A stretch of DNA of 64,000 bases from DASVHS01 sp035468985 (lineage in GTDB: Bacteria > Acidobacteriota > Thermoanaerobaculia > Gp7-AA8), in assembly GCA_035468985.1 (NCBI GenBank), contig DATISF010000054.1, forward strand, positions 124,001-188,000, written 5' to 3'. Shown here piece after piece: positions 7,582 through 16,240 of this stretch. The position numbers were made by a program, and so were the translations under genes. Positions within the stretch are counted from its first letter, which is position 1; each line of letters begins with the position of its first letter. Below the pieces are notes generated by a model. That model did no database searches and had not been told where the DNA came from. It saw nothing but the letters and a program-made list of their open reading frames with translations.

Positions 7582-9498
7582 TCAGGGCAGCCCGGACGGT
7601 CTGAGACGGCTCCAGTCGAGACGATACAGTTTCGCCCCTCCTCCGATATCTTTGACGAAAGTGCCCGCGCTCGCGAGAAACAACTCCTTTCGGCGTTGGG
7701 TCTCGCGAAGTTGCGCCGCCACAGTCATCAGATACTCGGCGTTTCGTCGATCATCCGGCGACACCTGCAGCCAGGCATCGATCAACGATCCGTAGAATCT
7801 CTGAACGCTGATTGCGCTGGCCGGGAAATCGACGAAGTACTCGGTCCGCGTCGCCGCCAGCACGCGCTGCTCCGCGTCCCAGTCGAGCGCCAAAGAGTCG
7901 CGAGCTCGAATGCCGACGACATCATCGCGCAGATAGTACTGCGTTCGTGCAGGGACGCCGGCAACAACCGCATCCGGCGGGAGCAAGCCATTGAGGGATT
8001 TCGACTCCTCGTCCCAAAGGTCCGACTGGCGGTCCGCCGGGGTGTATGTGCGGAGCACCGGCTGAACGAGACAAACGTAGTTCAAGGCTGCCGCCGCGAC
8101 CGCCGCCAACCAGAACGTCTGCCGCCATGGCGACCGCCATTGGTGCGCCATGACGCTCAGAGCGACAACGTACAAAACCGCGGGAAACAACACCCACTTG
8201 TAAAATGCAACACGTCCGAACACCAGATGCAGACCGACGAACATGACAATCGCCGCGAGAGCGATTCGCGATTCCATGGCCGCTGGCTGCCGAACGACGA
8301 ACACAGCCACGGGTGGGAGGCTGATGAGAAACATGATCCCAAGGCCGAACTGCGCAAGACCGGGATTGTAAGGAATGAACATCGAGATGTAGTAGAAGAA
8401 CGTTGGCACTGTGATTCCGTGAGTGCCTGTAACGATGAAGTCGCGCAACATGTGCATCGGATACGACACAGCGAACAGAGAAAAATCCGGAAGCCGCTTG
8501 AATACCGGATACAGCGGGTCTCCGAACTGGACGAAGTTGTACGCCAGCCAGGGCGATACGGCGACAAGCGCTGCCACCCCAATCCGACAACAGTCGCGAA
8601 TTCGATCGCGCAATGCCGACTCGGTCTTAAGAAGCACAATCAGCATCAGCGGCGGAAGAAAAACAAACGCGTAGTACTTGCTGCTCATGGCAAAGCCGCA
8701 TAGCACTCCTGATAAGAGCATCAGTCCTGGTTCGCGCATCCGCTGCGCCATGACGAGAGCACTGAGCGACCCGAGCGTGAAAATCGCCGTCATGCTGTAG
8801 TCCTGCACGTCGGGGACAAAATTAGCGAGGATGCTGCCACCGAAATAAAGCGTGATCCCCAGCAATCCCGCGGCGCGCGACGCGAGTTGCCGGATGCAGA
8901 CATAGATCCCGACAATCAAGAGCACCTGCGTTAGCCAGTGAAAGAGATTGGAAACCCGCTCGTCGACCAGAAGGTGGCCCAGCACATACAGGATGTGAAC
9001 GAGCGTCGGGTTGTAATTCGAATGAATGTCCGTGCCCCAGGGAAGCATGACGTCGTGCACGAATCGGCCCGCGTGAATCATGACTTTCACGTGAGTGTAG
9101 TGATGGCTGAAGATGTCAGAACCAGTCAGAAAACCGCGAAGCATCACGAACCACGCTGACACGAGAGCTGTCAGGACGAGCGCCAATGCCGACCCGGCGA
9201 GCGTTGGTCGCTCCTTCATCGAACGCACGGTGGCAAAGTCGCGCACCAGCGCCGCCAGACCAATGATCGTGAGCACAATCACCGCTGTCCAGGCCACAGG
9301 CTTCTTATAGATGGTGAATAGCCAGCCGGCCACGAAGAAAACCTGGCCCAGAGTTCCGATGCCCACCACGAGGGTCAGAAACAGCATCGTGAGACGGGAA
9401 CTCCTCGTGAGCGATCCGCGCAGAGCATAAGTCACCGCTGACCCTGCCCCATAAAGAGCAAGAGTCAGCATCACGAATGAAAACTCCACCATCGCCAA
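7582..9498 (-). CDS. GT-C type polytopic membrane glycosyltransferase
   Basis: 638 residues with about ten to twelve hydrophobic segments spread over residues 5-480, then a soluble C-terminal part of about 150 residues. The first large outer loop after the N-terminal helices has GSDIFSHHYTHVKVMIHAGRFVHDVMLPWGTDIHSNYNP, with an acidic residue placed as in lipid-linked-sugar-dependent GT-C enzymes (PMT/ArnT-like). It would transfer a sugar from a polyprenyl-phosphate donor on the periplasmic side of the inner membrane. It lies between a small membrane protein (3 bases upstream) and the sulfatase-fold gene. The acceptor is not known. Confidence 0.75.
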   Translation of the reverse strand: MAMVEFSFVMLTLALYGAGSAVTYALRGSLTRSSRLTMLFLTLVVGIGTLGQVFFVAGWLFTIYKKPVAWTAVIVLTIIGLAALVRDFATVRSMKERPTLAGSALALVLTALVSAWFVMLRGFLTGSDIFSHHYTHVKVMIHAGRFVHDVMLPWGTDIHSNYNPTLVHILYVLGHLLVDERVSNLFHWLTQVLLIVGIYVCIRQLASRAAGLLGITLYFGGSILANFVPDVQDYSMTAIFTLGSLSALVMAQRMREPGLMLLSGVLCGFAMSSKYYAFVFLPPLMLIVLLKTESALRDRIRDCCRIGVAALVAVSPWLAYNFVQFGDPLYPVFKRLPDFSLFAVSYPMHMLRDFIVTGTHGITVPTFFYYISMFIPYNPGLAQFGLGIMFLISLPPVAVFVVRQPAAMESRIALAAIVMFVGLHLVFGRVAFYKWVLFPAVLYVVALSVMAHQWRSPWRQTFWLAAVAAAALNYVCLVQPVLRTYTPADRQSDLWDEESKSLNGLLPPDAVVAGVPARTQYYLRDDVVGIRARDSLALDWDAEQRVLAATRTEYFVDFPASAISVQRFYGSLIDAWLQVSPDDRRNAEYLMTVAAQLRETQRRKELFLASAGTFVKDIGGGAKLYRLDWSRLRPSGLP

Positions 9499-9501
9499 GC
9501 C

Positions 9502-10053
9502 TTATGGAATCTCGAACACGATTTTCCCGTAAACGTCCGTGGCCCCCGGCAGCCATCGCTCGCCTGTCGACTTGCTCAAGTCAATGCGACTGCTTCCGCG
9601 AGCGACCTGCGCAAAGCCCGCCTTCTGAGCTCCGCGCTCGCGGATCAAAATCGAGACGCGCACCGGCGCGGCGGCAGAGTATGGCCCGGGCAACAGAATC
9701 TGCAGGCGGTGCGGTTCCCCGGCGACCTGCGTGTCGCCCAGGAAAAATGACACGATCTCGCGCTGACCGTCCTTAGTCGCCGTCATCGTCGTGACATTGT
9801 CCTGGTGCACCGTCCACGTACCTTCATCCGCGGAGAACATGGCCGCCGAATACGCAAGATCAACGGGAGGAGACTGAGGCTCACCGAGCGTCGCACTGAC
9901 CCGCTGAGCAAGAACCTGCGGCCGATAGTGCATGAGCAGAACGGTGACTGCGTACGCGGCCAGCAAAGCGCCGCCGACCAGCGCATAGAAGATGGTCAAA
10001 CCGGACCGGGCAAGGCGGCGGGCCGCATGCTCATTCCGATCGCCAGCCATCAT
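9502..10053 (-). CDS. Uncharacterised protein with one N-terminal membrane segment
   Basis: 183 residues. Residues about 18-42 (LTIFYALVGGALLAAYAVTV) form one transmembrane helix, so residues 43-183 should be periplasmic. The soluble part is rich in beta-type sequence and Val/Thr, with no motif I recognise. Its start overlaps the stop of the FkbM gene as ATGA and its stop is 3 bases before the GT-C gene, so the three are likely co-transcribed. It may be an accessory subunit of the membrane glycosyltransferase; this is inferred from gene order only. Confidence 0.75.
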   Translation of the reverse strand: MMAGDRNEHAARRLARSGLTIFYALVGGALLAAYAVTVLLMHYRPQVLAQRVSATLGEPQSPPVDLAYSAAMFSADEGTWTVHQDNVTTMTATKDGQREIVSFFLGDTQVAGEPHRLQILLPGPYSAAAPVRVSILIRERGAQKAGFAQVARGSSRIDLSKSTGERWLPGATDVYGKIVFEIP

Positions 10054-10889
10054 CGACGCTCGTTCGGAATCACGACCAGATCGAGACCTCCCCCTTGCGG
10101 GCAGTGTTTTCGGAACGACTTCGCGCTCATCGGTTGCAACGTCGCGGCGGAGCAGATGGTATAGGAATGGCCTCGAAACAGCTCCTCAAAATCCTCGAAC
10201 GTGGCGCGCGGCGGCTCCATGAGGTACTGACATGCCTCGAAGACGATGGCAGGGCGCACGTTCGCCAGGCAGCGGGAACCCCCACGGAGCACGGAGAATT
10301 CGTGGCCGTCGGTGTCGATTTTGATCAGCGAAACCGCTGACCACGGTTCTCGTGCAACGATCGCGTCCAGCGCCATCTGTCCGCACATTGTCTCCATGGC
10401 CACTCCGCGGTGAACGGGGTGGGATGGGCGCGGCTGCTTCCCTCGCATCAGCGGCCAGCTGCTGTAGGCGACCATATCCGAGGCCGGCCGCGTCTCGTCG
10501 GCCACGAAGCACTTCAGAAGTTCAATTCTCCCCTGCAGGAGCGGGTTCAATTCGATGTTGCGACGCAGCTTGGCGAAGGCGTATTCCGTTGGCTCGATGG
10601 CCAGGACGCGCCCGCGCGGCAGCATGGCGGCCGCGGGCAAGGCGATGGACCCGAAGTTCGCGCCGATATCGATGACCACTCCGTCCGCAGGGACCAGCCG
10701 GCGGATGAGCACGAGGATGTGGCCCTGAAACCGGCCCAGGAGAAAGATCGAGAAGTCGACGGCCTCGTTGAGGTCGAGATCGAAGTTGACGCCGCCCCTG
10801 GAGGCGATACGATTCGGCTTGACGCCCAGCGCGAACAGAAATGAAGCGGCGCTGCGCGCCACAGCGATCTTTGTGCTCGTGCTCAGCAT
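10050..10889 (-). CDS. FkbM family SAM-dependent methyltransferase
   Basis: 279 residues. The SAM-binding motif VVIDIGANFGSIALPAA lies near residue 92 and the acidic post-motif (LAIEPTEYAF) follows. The family signature KIDTDGHEFSVLRGG is near residue 190, and EACQYL lies in the C-terminal part. FkbM proteins O-methylate sugars or natural products. This is the first gene of the minus-strand run that leads into the GT-C and sulfatase-fold genes, and it diverges from the GT2 operon with 44 bases between the start codons. A role in methylating the surface glycan is likely by context. Confidence 0.87.
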   Translation of the reverse strand: MLSTSTKIAVARSAASFLFALGVKPNRIASRGGVNFDLDLNEAVDFSIFLLGRFQGHILVLIRRLVPADGVVIDIGANFGSIALPAAAMLPRGRVLAIEPTEYAFAKLRRNIELNPLLQGRIELLKCFVADETRPASDMVAYSSWPLMRGKQPRPSHPVHRGVAMETMCGQMALDAIVAREPWSAVSLIKIDTDGHEFSVLRGGSRCLANVRPAIVFEACQYLMEPPRATFEDFEELFRGHSYTICSAATLQPMSAKSFRKHCPQGGGLDLVVIPNERR

Positions 10890-10933
10890 CTCGAGATCAC
10901 CGCCGTTCGCTCGCTTTCGTATACTGTCGCTCG

Positions 10934-12256
10934 ATGCCCATTCCCCGATGGAAACGATACGTGTACTCGACGATTGCCGCGGAGATCTCCTCGTTCACAC
11001 GGTATTACGATCGCGTCGTTCAATGGATGCGCCAGCCCGGGGACACGGGTTTTCTTCTGGAAGCCATTGAAGCATCGGAAAAGCTCGATATCAATGGCGA
11101 TTTCGATCTGGAGTTGAGCGCAGAGAACGATGCGCGAACCGCCGTGCTGCTCAACGGTACCCTGAACTGCGTATTCGATATTCAGAGTGTGCTTCTCGAT
11201 CTTCGGTGCAAACTGTCACGGACCTCGCGTGTCATCGCTGTTCTGTACAACCCCTATTTCTCATTTGCCTATCGCGCGGCCTCCCGAGCCGGCATCAAGT
11301 CCGGAAAAGACGTCACGACGTTCATTACTCATGCTGACCTGAGCAACATCGCAAAACTTGCCGGGTACGAGATCGTCCGCATCCGCCCCTCCGTTTACCT
11401 CCCGTTTCAACTCCTCGGCCTCGGGAACCTGGTCAATCGCTGGTTGCCGCTGATTCCTCTCTTGCGCTACCTCGCATTTGTGGCAGTGGTCGTCCTCCGG
11501 CCAACCATCGCCAGAAACGAGCGGCCGTCGCTCTCGATCATCATCCCGGCTCGCAACGAGCGGGGCAACATCCAACCTCTGCTCGAGCGGCTTCCGAGCC
11601 TGGAAACCAGAACGGAGGTCATTCTCGTCGAAGGGCATTCCGCCGACGATACCTGGCCCGAGATCGAGCGAGCAGTGGCCCGGGGAAAACCTGGGGTAAC
11701 GCTCGTGGCGCTTCAGCAACCAGGGATCGGCAAGAATGACGCCGTCCGCGTGGGGATGTCGCGCGCCACGCACGAAGTGGCGGTGATCCTCGACGCCGAC
11801 CTCAGCGTGGCCCCGGAGCAGCTCGCGTTCTTCTACGAAGCGTATCGAACGGGCATCGGCGATTTCGTCAATGGCAGCCGGCTCGTCTACCCCATGGAAG
11901 GGGAAGCCATGCGATTTCTGAACAAGATCGCGAACGTGTTCTTTGCGAAGGCTCTCTCCGCTACTTTGGGCGTCCGACTGACGGATTCGCTCTGCGGAAC
12001 GAAGCTGATCGCATTGCATGATGTTCGCCGGATTCAGCGATGGCGCGCCGACTTCGGCGACTTCGATCCGTTCGGAGACTTCGAGCTTTTGTTTCCGGCG
12101 GCCGTGCTGTGCCTGGGCATCGTCGACGTTCCGATCCGGTATCGAGCGCGAACTTACGGGACGACCAACATTCAAAGATTCCGCGACGGACTTCGACTGC
12201 TCAGAATGACCTGGCTAGCCCTTCTGCGTATCAAAACCGGAAAAGTACCGCGATGA
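10934..12256 (+). CDS. GT2 glycosyltransferase with a truncated methyltransferase-like N-terminal domain
   Basis: 440 residues from the ATG at 10934; an ORF extension to 10841 would overlap the divergent FkbM gene. Residues 190-440 are a family 2 glycosyltransferase: SLSIIIPARNERGNIQPLLERL, an ILDADLSVAPEQL acidic motif and TDSLCGTKLIALHD. The first 185 residues resemble the C-terminal half of a class I methyltransferase (SRTSRVIAVLYNPYFSFAYRAA, then helices), but the glycine-rich SAM loop is absent. Full-length methyltransferase/GT2 fusions are known, so this looks like a reduced form in which only the sugar transferase is active. It overlaps the next gene by 4 bases. Confidence 0.82.
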   Translation: MPIPRWKRYVYSTIAAEISSFTRYYDRVVQWMRQPGDTGFLLEAIEASEKLDINGDFDLELSAENDARTAVLLNGTLNCVFDIQSVLLDLRCKLSRTSRVIAVLYNPYFSFAYRAASRAGIKSGKDVTTFITHADLSNIAKLAGYEIVRIRPSVYLPFQLLGLGNLVNRWLPLIPLLRYLAFVAVVVLRPTIARNERPSLSIIIPARNERGNIQPLLERLPSLETRTEVILVEGHSADDTWPEIERAVARGKPGVTLVALQQPGIGKNDAVRVGMSRATHEVAVILDADLSVAPEQLAFFYEAYRTGIGDFVNGSRLVYPMEGEAMRFLNKIANVFFAKALSATLGVRLTDSLCGTKLIALHDVRRIQRWRADFGDFDPFGDFELLFPAAVLCLGIVDVPIRYRARTYGTTNIQRFRDGLRLLRMTWLALLRIKTGKVPR

Positions 12257-13020
12257 GTCTGGCGTCGGTCGCCGTCCGCCTTTACGGCGCCGCGGCGCGC
12301 ATCGTGCCATTCGAGCGCGAGTCCTTTCGTTCGCTATTCAGTGCCGCCTACTTTGCCAACAAGCGCTTCGAGGATCCTTTCGCAGCGCTCATCGCGGCGC
12401 GGCCCGATCTTTTTCTCGGCGGAAATGTCCTCGACATCGGAGCCAACATCGGCTACACCGCGCTGCTGTTTGCGCGAGCGGTTCGCCCCCCATTCGTCGT
12501 GCATGCGCTGGAACCGCATCCGGGGTGTGCCACGACGCTCCGGCGGAACGTCGAGCGCTCGCCGCTGCGCGATCGCGTGAGCGTCCATGCCGTGGCAGCC
12601 GGGGCAACGCCTGGGTCGGCCAGGTTGTCGGTGAATCGGTACCACCCCGGCGATCATCGAATTGTCAGTCCGAGCTCAACCGCTGAATCCCTCGATGTGG
12701 CCATGGTGCGGGCAGACGATCTCATCGGCGGCCAACCCGTGGCGTTCGCCAAGATCGACGTCCAAGGGTTCGAGCTCGAGGTCAGCCGCGGAATGACCGC
12801 GATCCTCGATGCCAATCCCAACATCGCGGTGGCCTTCGAGTACGCACCGGCCGCGCTCCGGAATTACGGCGTCGATCCGCAATCGTTACTCGACTTCTAT
12901 GTCGAACGTGGATTCTCACTGAATCTTCTCGATTGCGGCCGTGTCAGAGAAACAACAGCCAGCCAGATCAGCGGCTTCATTCGCGGAGAGAACTACTCGA
13001 ACATTCTTTGTCTCAGGTGA
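12253..13020 (+). CDS. FkbM family SAM-dependent methyltransferase
   Basis: 255 residues from the ATG at 12253, which overlaps the preceding TGA as ATGA. The upstream frame to 12040 is only a shadow of the GT2 gene. SAM motif VLDIGANIGYTALLFARA is near residue 58, the post-motif HALEPHPGC follows, and KIDVQGFELEVSRG marks the FkbM family. It probably O-methylates a sugar of the glycan assembled by the preceding glycosyltransferase. It is distinct from the FkbM protein at 10050-10889, so two different hydroxyls may be methylated. Confidence 0.87.
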   Translation: MSLASVAVRLYGAAARIVPFERESFRSLFSAAYFANKRFEDPFAALIAARPDLFLGGNVLDIGANIGYTALLFARAVRPPFVVHALEPHPGCATTLRRNVERSPLRDRVSVHAVAAGATPGSARLSVNRYHPGDHRIVSPSSTAESLDVAMVRADDLIGGQPVAFAKIDVQGFELEVSRGMTAILDANPNIAVAFEYAPAALRNYGVDPQSLLDFYVERGFSLNLLDCGRVRETTASQISGFIRGENYSNILCLR

Positions 13021-13742
13021 TGGCCACCACAAGACACGAGCAGGAGACCGATCAGAACACAAGGGTGTGGCGATCGAAGCCCCTCCTGCGCGATGTTTAC
13101 CGCCACGTCCACGATCTGATCGATCGCTGTATCGACCCCTCGGTTCCGGGCAGAGTCGTGGAGATCGGCTCCGGGACCGGCAACTTCGCTGAGTTCCGCG
13201 ACGATGTCGTCAGCACCGACCGGTGGGTCGAGCCGTGGCTGGACGTTGCCTGTGATGCGTACCGGCTCCCGTTCGGACCGGGACGTGTTTCCCACCTGAT
13301 CCTCGTCGATGTCTTTCACCATCTGTCGGCTCCCGCGGCTTTCTTTGAGGAGGCCGGCCGGGTGATGGCCCCGCGGGCGCGCGTGATTCTCTTTGAGCCG
13401 TTCATCAGCCTCATCTCCGCGATGGCATACGGGCTCTTCCACCCCGAGCCGATCGGATGGAAGATTTCCATGGAAGACCACCCGTCCGGGAACTACTACG
13501 CCGCCCAAGCCAACGCCACGCGGTTGCTCTTCGCCGACACCTCGTGGCTGCCGGGATGGTCCATTGAACGGCGCCAGGCGTTCAGCGCGTTCGCGTATCT
13601 GCTGTCGGGCGGTTTCAGCTGGCCCGCGCTCTATCCGCGCCGGGCGCTGCCGCTGCTGCTGGGATTGGATCGGAAACTGTCCCGATTTCCCCGGGTGTTC
13701 GGGGCGCGATGCCTGATCGTTCTGTCCCGGAACGCCGCCTGA
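13020..13742 (+). CDS. Class I SAM-dependent methyltransferase
   Basis: 240 residues. The ATG at 13020 shares its A with the TGA stop of the preceding gene, and an in-frame ATG further upstream lies inside that gene. The SAM loop VVEIGSGTGNFAEF is near residue 43, followed by VDVFHHLSAPAAFFEEAGRVMAPRARVILFEPF, typical of methyltransferase 11-type enzymes. The C-terminal 100 residues are aromatic-rich and may contact a lipid or glycan acceptor. It is the last gene of the GT2-FkbM-methyltransferase operon. The substrate is unknown. Confidence 0.85.
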   Translation: MATTRHEQETDQNTRVWRSKPLLRDVYRHVHDLIDRCIDPSVPGRVVEIGSGTGNFAEFRDDVVSTDRWVEPWLDVACDAYRLPFGPGRVSHLILVDVFHHLSAPAAFFEEAGRVMAPRARVILFEPFISLISAMAYGLFHPEPIGWKISMEDHPSGNYYAAQANATRLLFADTSWLPGWSIERRQAFSAFAYLLSGGFSWPALYPRRALPLLLGLDRKLSRFPRVFGARCLIVLSRNAA

Positions 13743-13917
13743 CCCACCGTACGTCGTGGCGCGTCTGCTCGATCGCACGATCAGCTTGACGCTCGAACGG
13801 ATTCCCGTCGAATGGATCGCCGTGCCCGCGCGAAAAGACCGCGGCGCCCTGAGACTGACTGGCATCTTGCTGCCAAGGGCTCGCCGCCGGGGGCCGGGCA
13901 TAATTCCACCAACAAGC

Positions 13918-13946
13918 TTGGCTGTCAGGCAGCCGCGGTGTATAGT
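13918..13946 (+). promoter_or_regulatory. Candidate sigma-70 promoter for the exported protein at 13985
   Basis: TTGGCT (13918-13923) and TATAGT (13941-13946) are spaced by exactly 17 bases, and the downstream gene starts 39 bases after the -10 box. The 240 bases between the methyltransferase and this gene hold no other gene I can see. Confidence 0.55.
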
Positions 13947-13984
13947 CGCAGACCCCTGCGAATACATCAATGCGAGGCTTCTCA

Positions 13985-14890
13985 ATGAAAACAAACCGGT
14001 TTCCCGTGCGATTCAACGTTCTGACTCCGTTCGTCCTCCTACTGCTGGTCGCCATGCCGGTTAGCGCGCAATGGACGGCCGCAGCGAGCGGCGGGGTTTA
14101 CTATCCCGGTAAGATCGCGAACGGATCGGTCTCGGACACTTCGGGGTACACCTTCTATGTTGCGGCTGCGTCGCCGAATTTCGCCCTCTACGCAACCGCG
14201 GCAGCCAGCGCGGCGTACGCGACGTTCGTCAATGTCGCGGCAGGTAGCTCCTACTTCGGGATCGAAGGATCGGCCGGGACCAGTCTCCTGGATAGCGGCG
14301 GTCTGCCTTACGCGCTCGCCTTCCAGGCAGCGCCTGGAAAACCCATCCAGTTCGGATCCGGCGGCGCCACTCGCCTAACCATTCTGCCGAATGGCCGAAT
14401 CGGCATTGGGACGAACGCTCCGGCGGTGGCACTCGACGTGGTCGGCGGCGTGAACGTCAGCGGCAACATCGCCGCCAAGTATCAGGACGTGGCCGAGTGG
14501 GTGAATGCCAACGAGGCTCTTGATCCTGGAACGGTGGTGGTGCTGAACACAGGAAAAAATAACGAGGTCATGGCTTCCACACGCGCGTATGACACGGCGG
14601 TGGCGGGCGTCGTCTCGTCCTCACCGGGCCTGATCCTCGGCGAAGCAGCCGATAACAAGGAGAAGGTCGCCACGACCGGACGCGTCAAGGTTCGAGTCGA
14701 CGCCTCGCGAGCGCCGATCCACGTAGGTGATCTGCTGGTGACCTCTGAAAAGCCGGGATTCGCCATGAAGTCGATCCCCGTCGATGTCGCAGGCGTGAAG
14801 ATGCACCGGCCGGGAACGATCATCGGCAAGGCTCTCGAGCCACTGCCAAGCGGGTCAGGCGAGATTCTCGTTCTGCTCTCACTGCAGTAG
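13985..14890 (+). CDS. Exported protein with a tail-fibre-like C-terminal domain
   Basis: 301 residues from the ATG at 13985, with GAGG twelve bases upstream; an ATG at 13970 would add five residues. The signal peptide ends near VAMPVSAQ. Residues 40-130 are Ala/Ser/Tyr-rich beta sequence. Then comes NGRIGIGTNAPAVALDVVGGVNVSGNI, the motif that precedes the end domain of many phage tail and bacterial surface fibres. The last 150 residues (QDVAEWVNANEALDPGTVVVL to the end) resemble the peptidase-G2/intramolecular-chaperone-like module found after that motif. Function is unknown; it is probably cell-surface or secreted. It has its own promoter. Confidence 0.72.
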   Translation: MKTNRFPVRFNVLTPFVLLLLVAMPVSAQWTAAASGGVYYPGKIANGSVSDTSGYTFYVAAASPNFALYATAAASAAYATFVNVAAGSSYFGIEGSAGTSLLDSGGLPYALAFQAAPGKPIQFGSGGATRLTILPNGRIGIGTNAPAVALDVVGGVNVSGNIAAKYQDVAEWVNANEALDPGTVVVLNTGKNNEVMASTRAYDTAVAGVVSSSPGLILGEAADNKEKVATTGRVKVRVDASRAPIHVGDLLVTSEKPGFAMKSIPVDVAGVKMHRPGTIIGKALEPLPSGSGEILVLLSLQ

Positions 14891-15072
14891 CACGAGGTCA
14901 ACGCAGAACAGTCCGTCGAGGCCAGTTCCAACTACGGGGAGCCGTGGGACGCGTTCGCGAGCGGTTTGCTTCCTTGTTTCGGCTGTTCTTGAAGTTCCTT
15001 GGCCTTGACCCAGGCCCTTCTTTTCAGCTAGAGGAGACACGATCTCACGCTGACGGCTCGTCCACCACTGTC

Positions 15073-15480
15073 GATGCACCGGACCGTAGACTCGCGTCGC
15101 CCTCCCGATCCGTCGAGCATTGCTAATCCATCGCGTCCTGATTTCATGGCTGGTCGCTCCGAAGGGCGGCGAAGGCCGCTGGCTCGACCCGTAGGGTTGG
15201 ACTCACGGAAGTGGGTTCGCCGCGGAGAGAGCGATGAGCCGGTGTCGGACCAGCGCTCCAGGCCACACGGGTCCGTGCCATCGACCCCTGACCGGCGCGC
15301 TGATCATGGGGCTTCGTCGTGAACGCGTGACTATCCGTCGGATCGCTGTATCGCGGTCGAGCCGTACCGACCCGCCGCCTCCTGTTCATCGCTACAAGCG
15401 CGAACGTCCTGGTGACCTGCACAATAGCGTGAAACGACTTGCGTTCGACTTGCCATTCGTGCGACGGGTGGGCCGCGTGC
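15073..15480 (+). pseudogene. Remnant of an IS481-family transposase
   Basis: Pieces of an IS481 transposase N-terminus occur in order but in different frames. ALPIRRALLIHRVLIS (from about 15097) shifts to GWSLRRAAKAAG, then shifts to RKWVRR with DQRSRPHGSVPSTP, then LRRERVTIRRIA, then VHRYKRERPGDLHNSVKRL near 15390-15440. These correspond to the HTH region and the start of the catalytic domain. At least three frameshifts are needed and the DDE catalytic part is not found. It is an old, inactive insertion; no terminal repeats were recognised. Confidence 0.6.
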
Positions 15481-16200
15481 GAATGTGGCGATCGTTGATC
15501 GCGCATCAGACAACTGCGAATTCGTGGGACGGATAGGCCGAGCCTTGCCAGCCATCGCGCGGTCACGTCTCGCGTCCGGGGGTCCCGCTTTACCCACAGC
15601 GGCGCCGATGAAAGCGCCTGCCGGATCAAACCTTGCGCATTTCTACAACCTTTCACCGCGCTCACTCATCGCTCTCATTCAATCCACCAATCAGTCGTCT
15701 CGATAAGAACAAGATCCTGAAACGCACACCAAGGTCGTCGGGCGAGGGAGGCGACCCCGTTGTCGGAACGGACGCGGCAAACGTTGCACCGATCCTGTCT
15801 ATTCATCGGCGAGCTCCGGACTTTGGGCGCAACCAGACCGATCGAGTTGCCCCGCTCGCCTGTCGAGTCAGTTTCGGCAGGATTGGCCAGTGTGTGAAAC
15901 AAGGTGCACACGATGGGGAGCCGACCCGCAACTTGCGGCGACCCGACCCGCAACTGCGTCGCCTGGCGGTACGGGAGAGCCTCCCCACAAGTCGATGTCC
16001 GTCCGCGTTCCTCTTTGCCGACCTCTTGTTTGGAGACTTTCAGATCGGCGAGAGTCGCATGAACGGACAACCTGCGTTGAGAAACAACGCCCCTGGTAAC
16101 CCCTCTTGGTGGGCCGCTCGGTCGTGATCAAACCTCGCCAATCGTGCCTGGGTATTCGAAGCCGATTGCACGATGATCGCCGGAATCAACTCAGGCCGAG
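15481..16200. other. Non-coding or decayed stretch, no gene recognised
   Basis: Reading frames of up to 164 codons exist on both strands here, but none shows a known motif, a good ribosome-binding site or plausible composition, and they overlap one another. Together with 14891-15072 this is probably insertion-sequence debris between the exported protein and the large modular protein. Confidence 0.5.
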
Positions 16201-16203
16201 GAT

Positions 16204-16231
16204 CCGGCGGCAGCACTCGCGCTGCCGCCGG
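16204..16231 (-). terminator. Strong hairpin after the large modular protein
   Basis: CCGGCGGCAGC and GCTGCCGCCGG form an 11-bp GC stem with a 6-base loop, just downstream of the stop at 16241 on the minus strand. There is no T-run, so it may act as a 3'-end stabiliser rather than a classic intrinsic terminator. Confidence 0.5.
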
Positions 16232-16240
16232 AATCATCAT

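Noticed and set aside
11261..12175. Minus-strand ORF of 304 codons opposite the GT2 gene
   Set aside because: It is an antisense shadow produced by GC-rich codon bias; the plus-strand frame has clear glycosyltransferase motifs.
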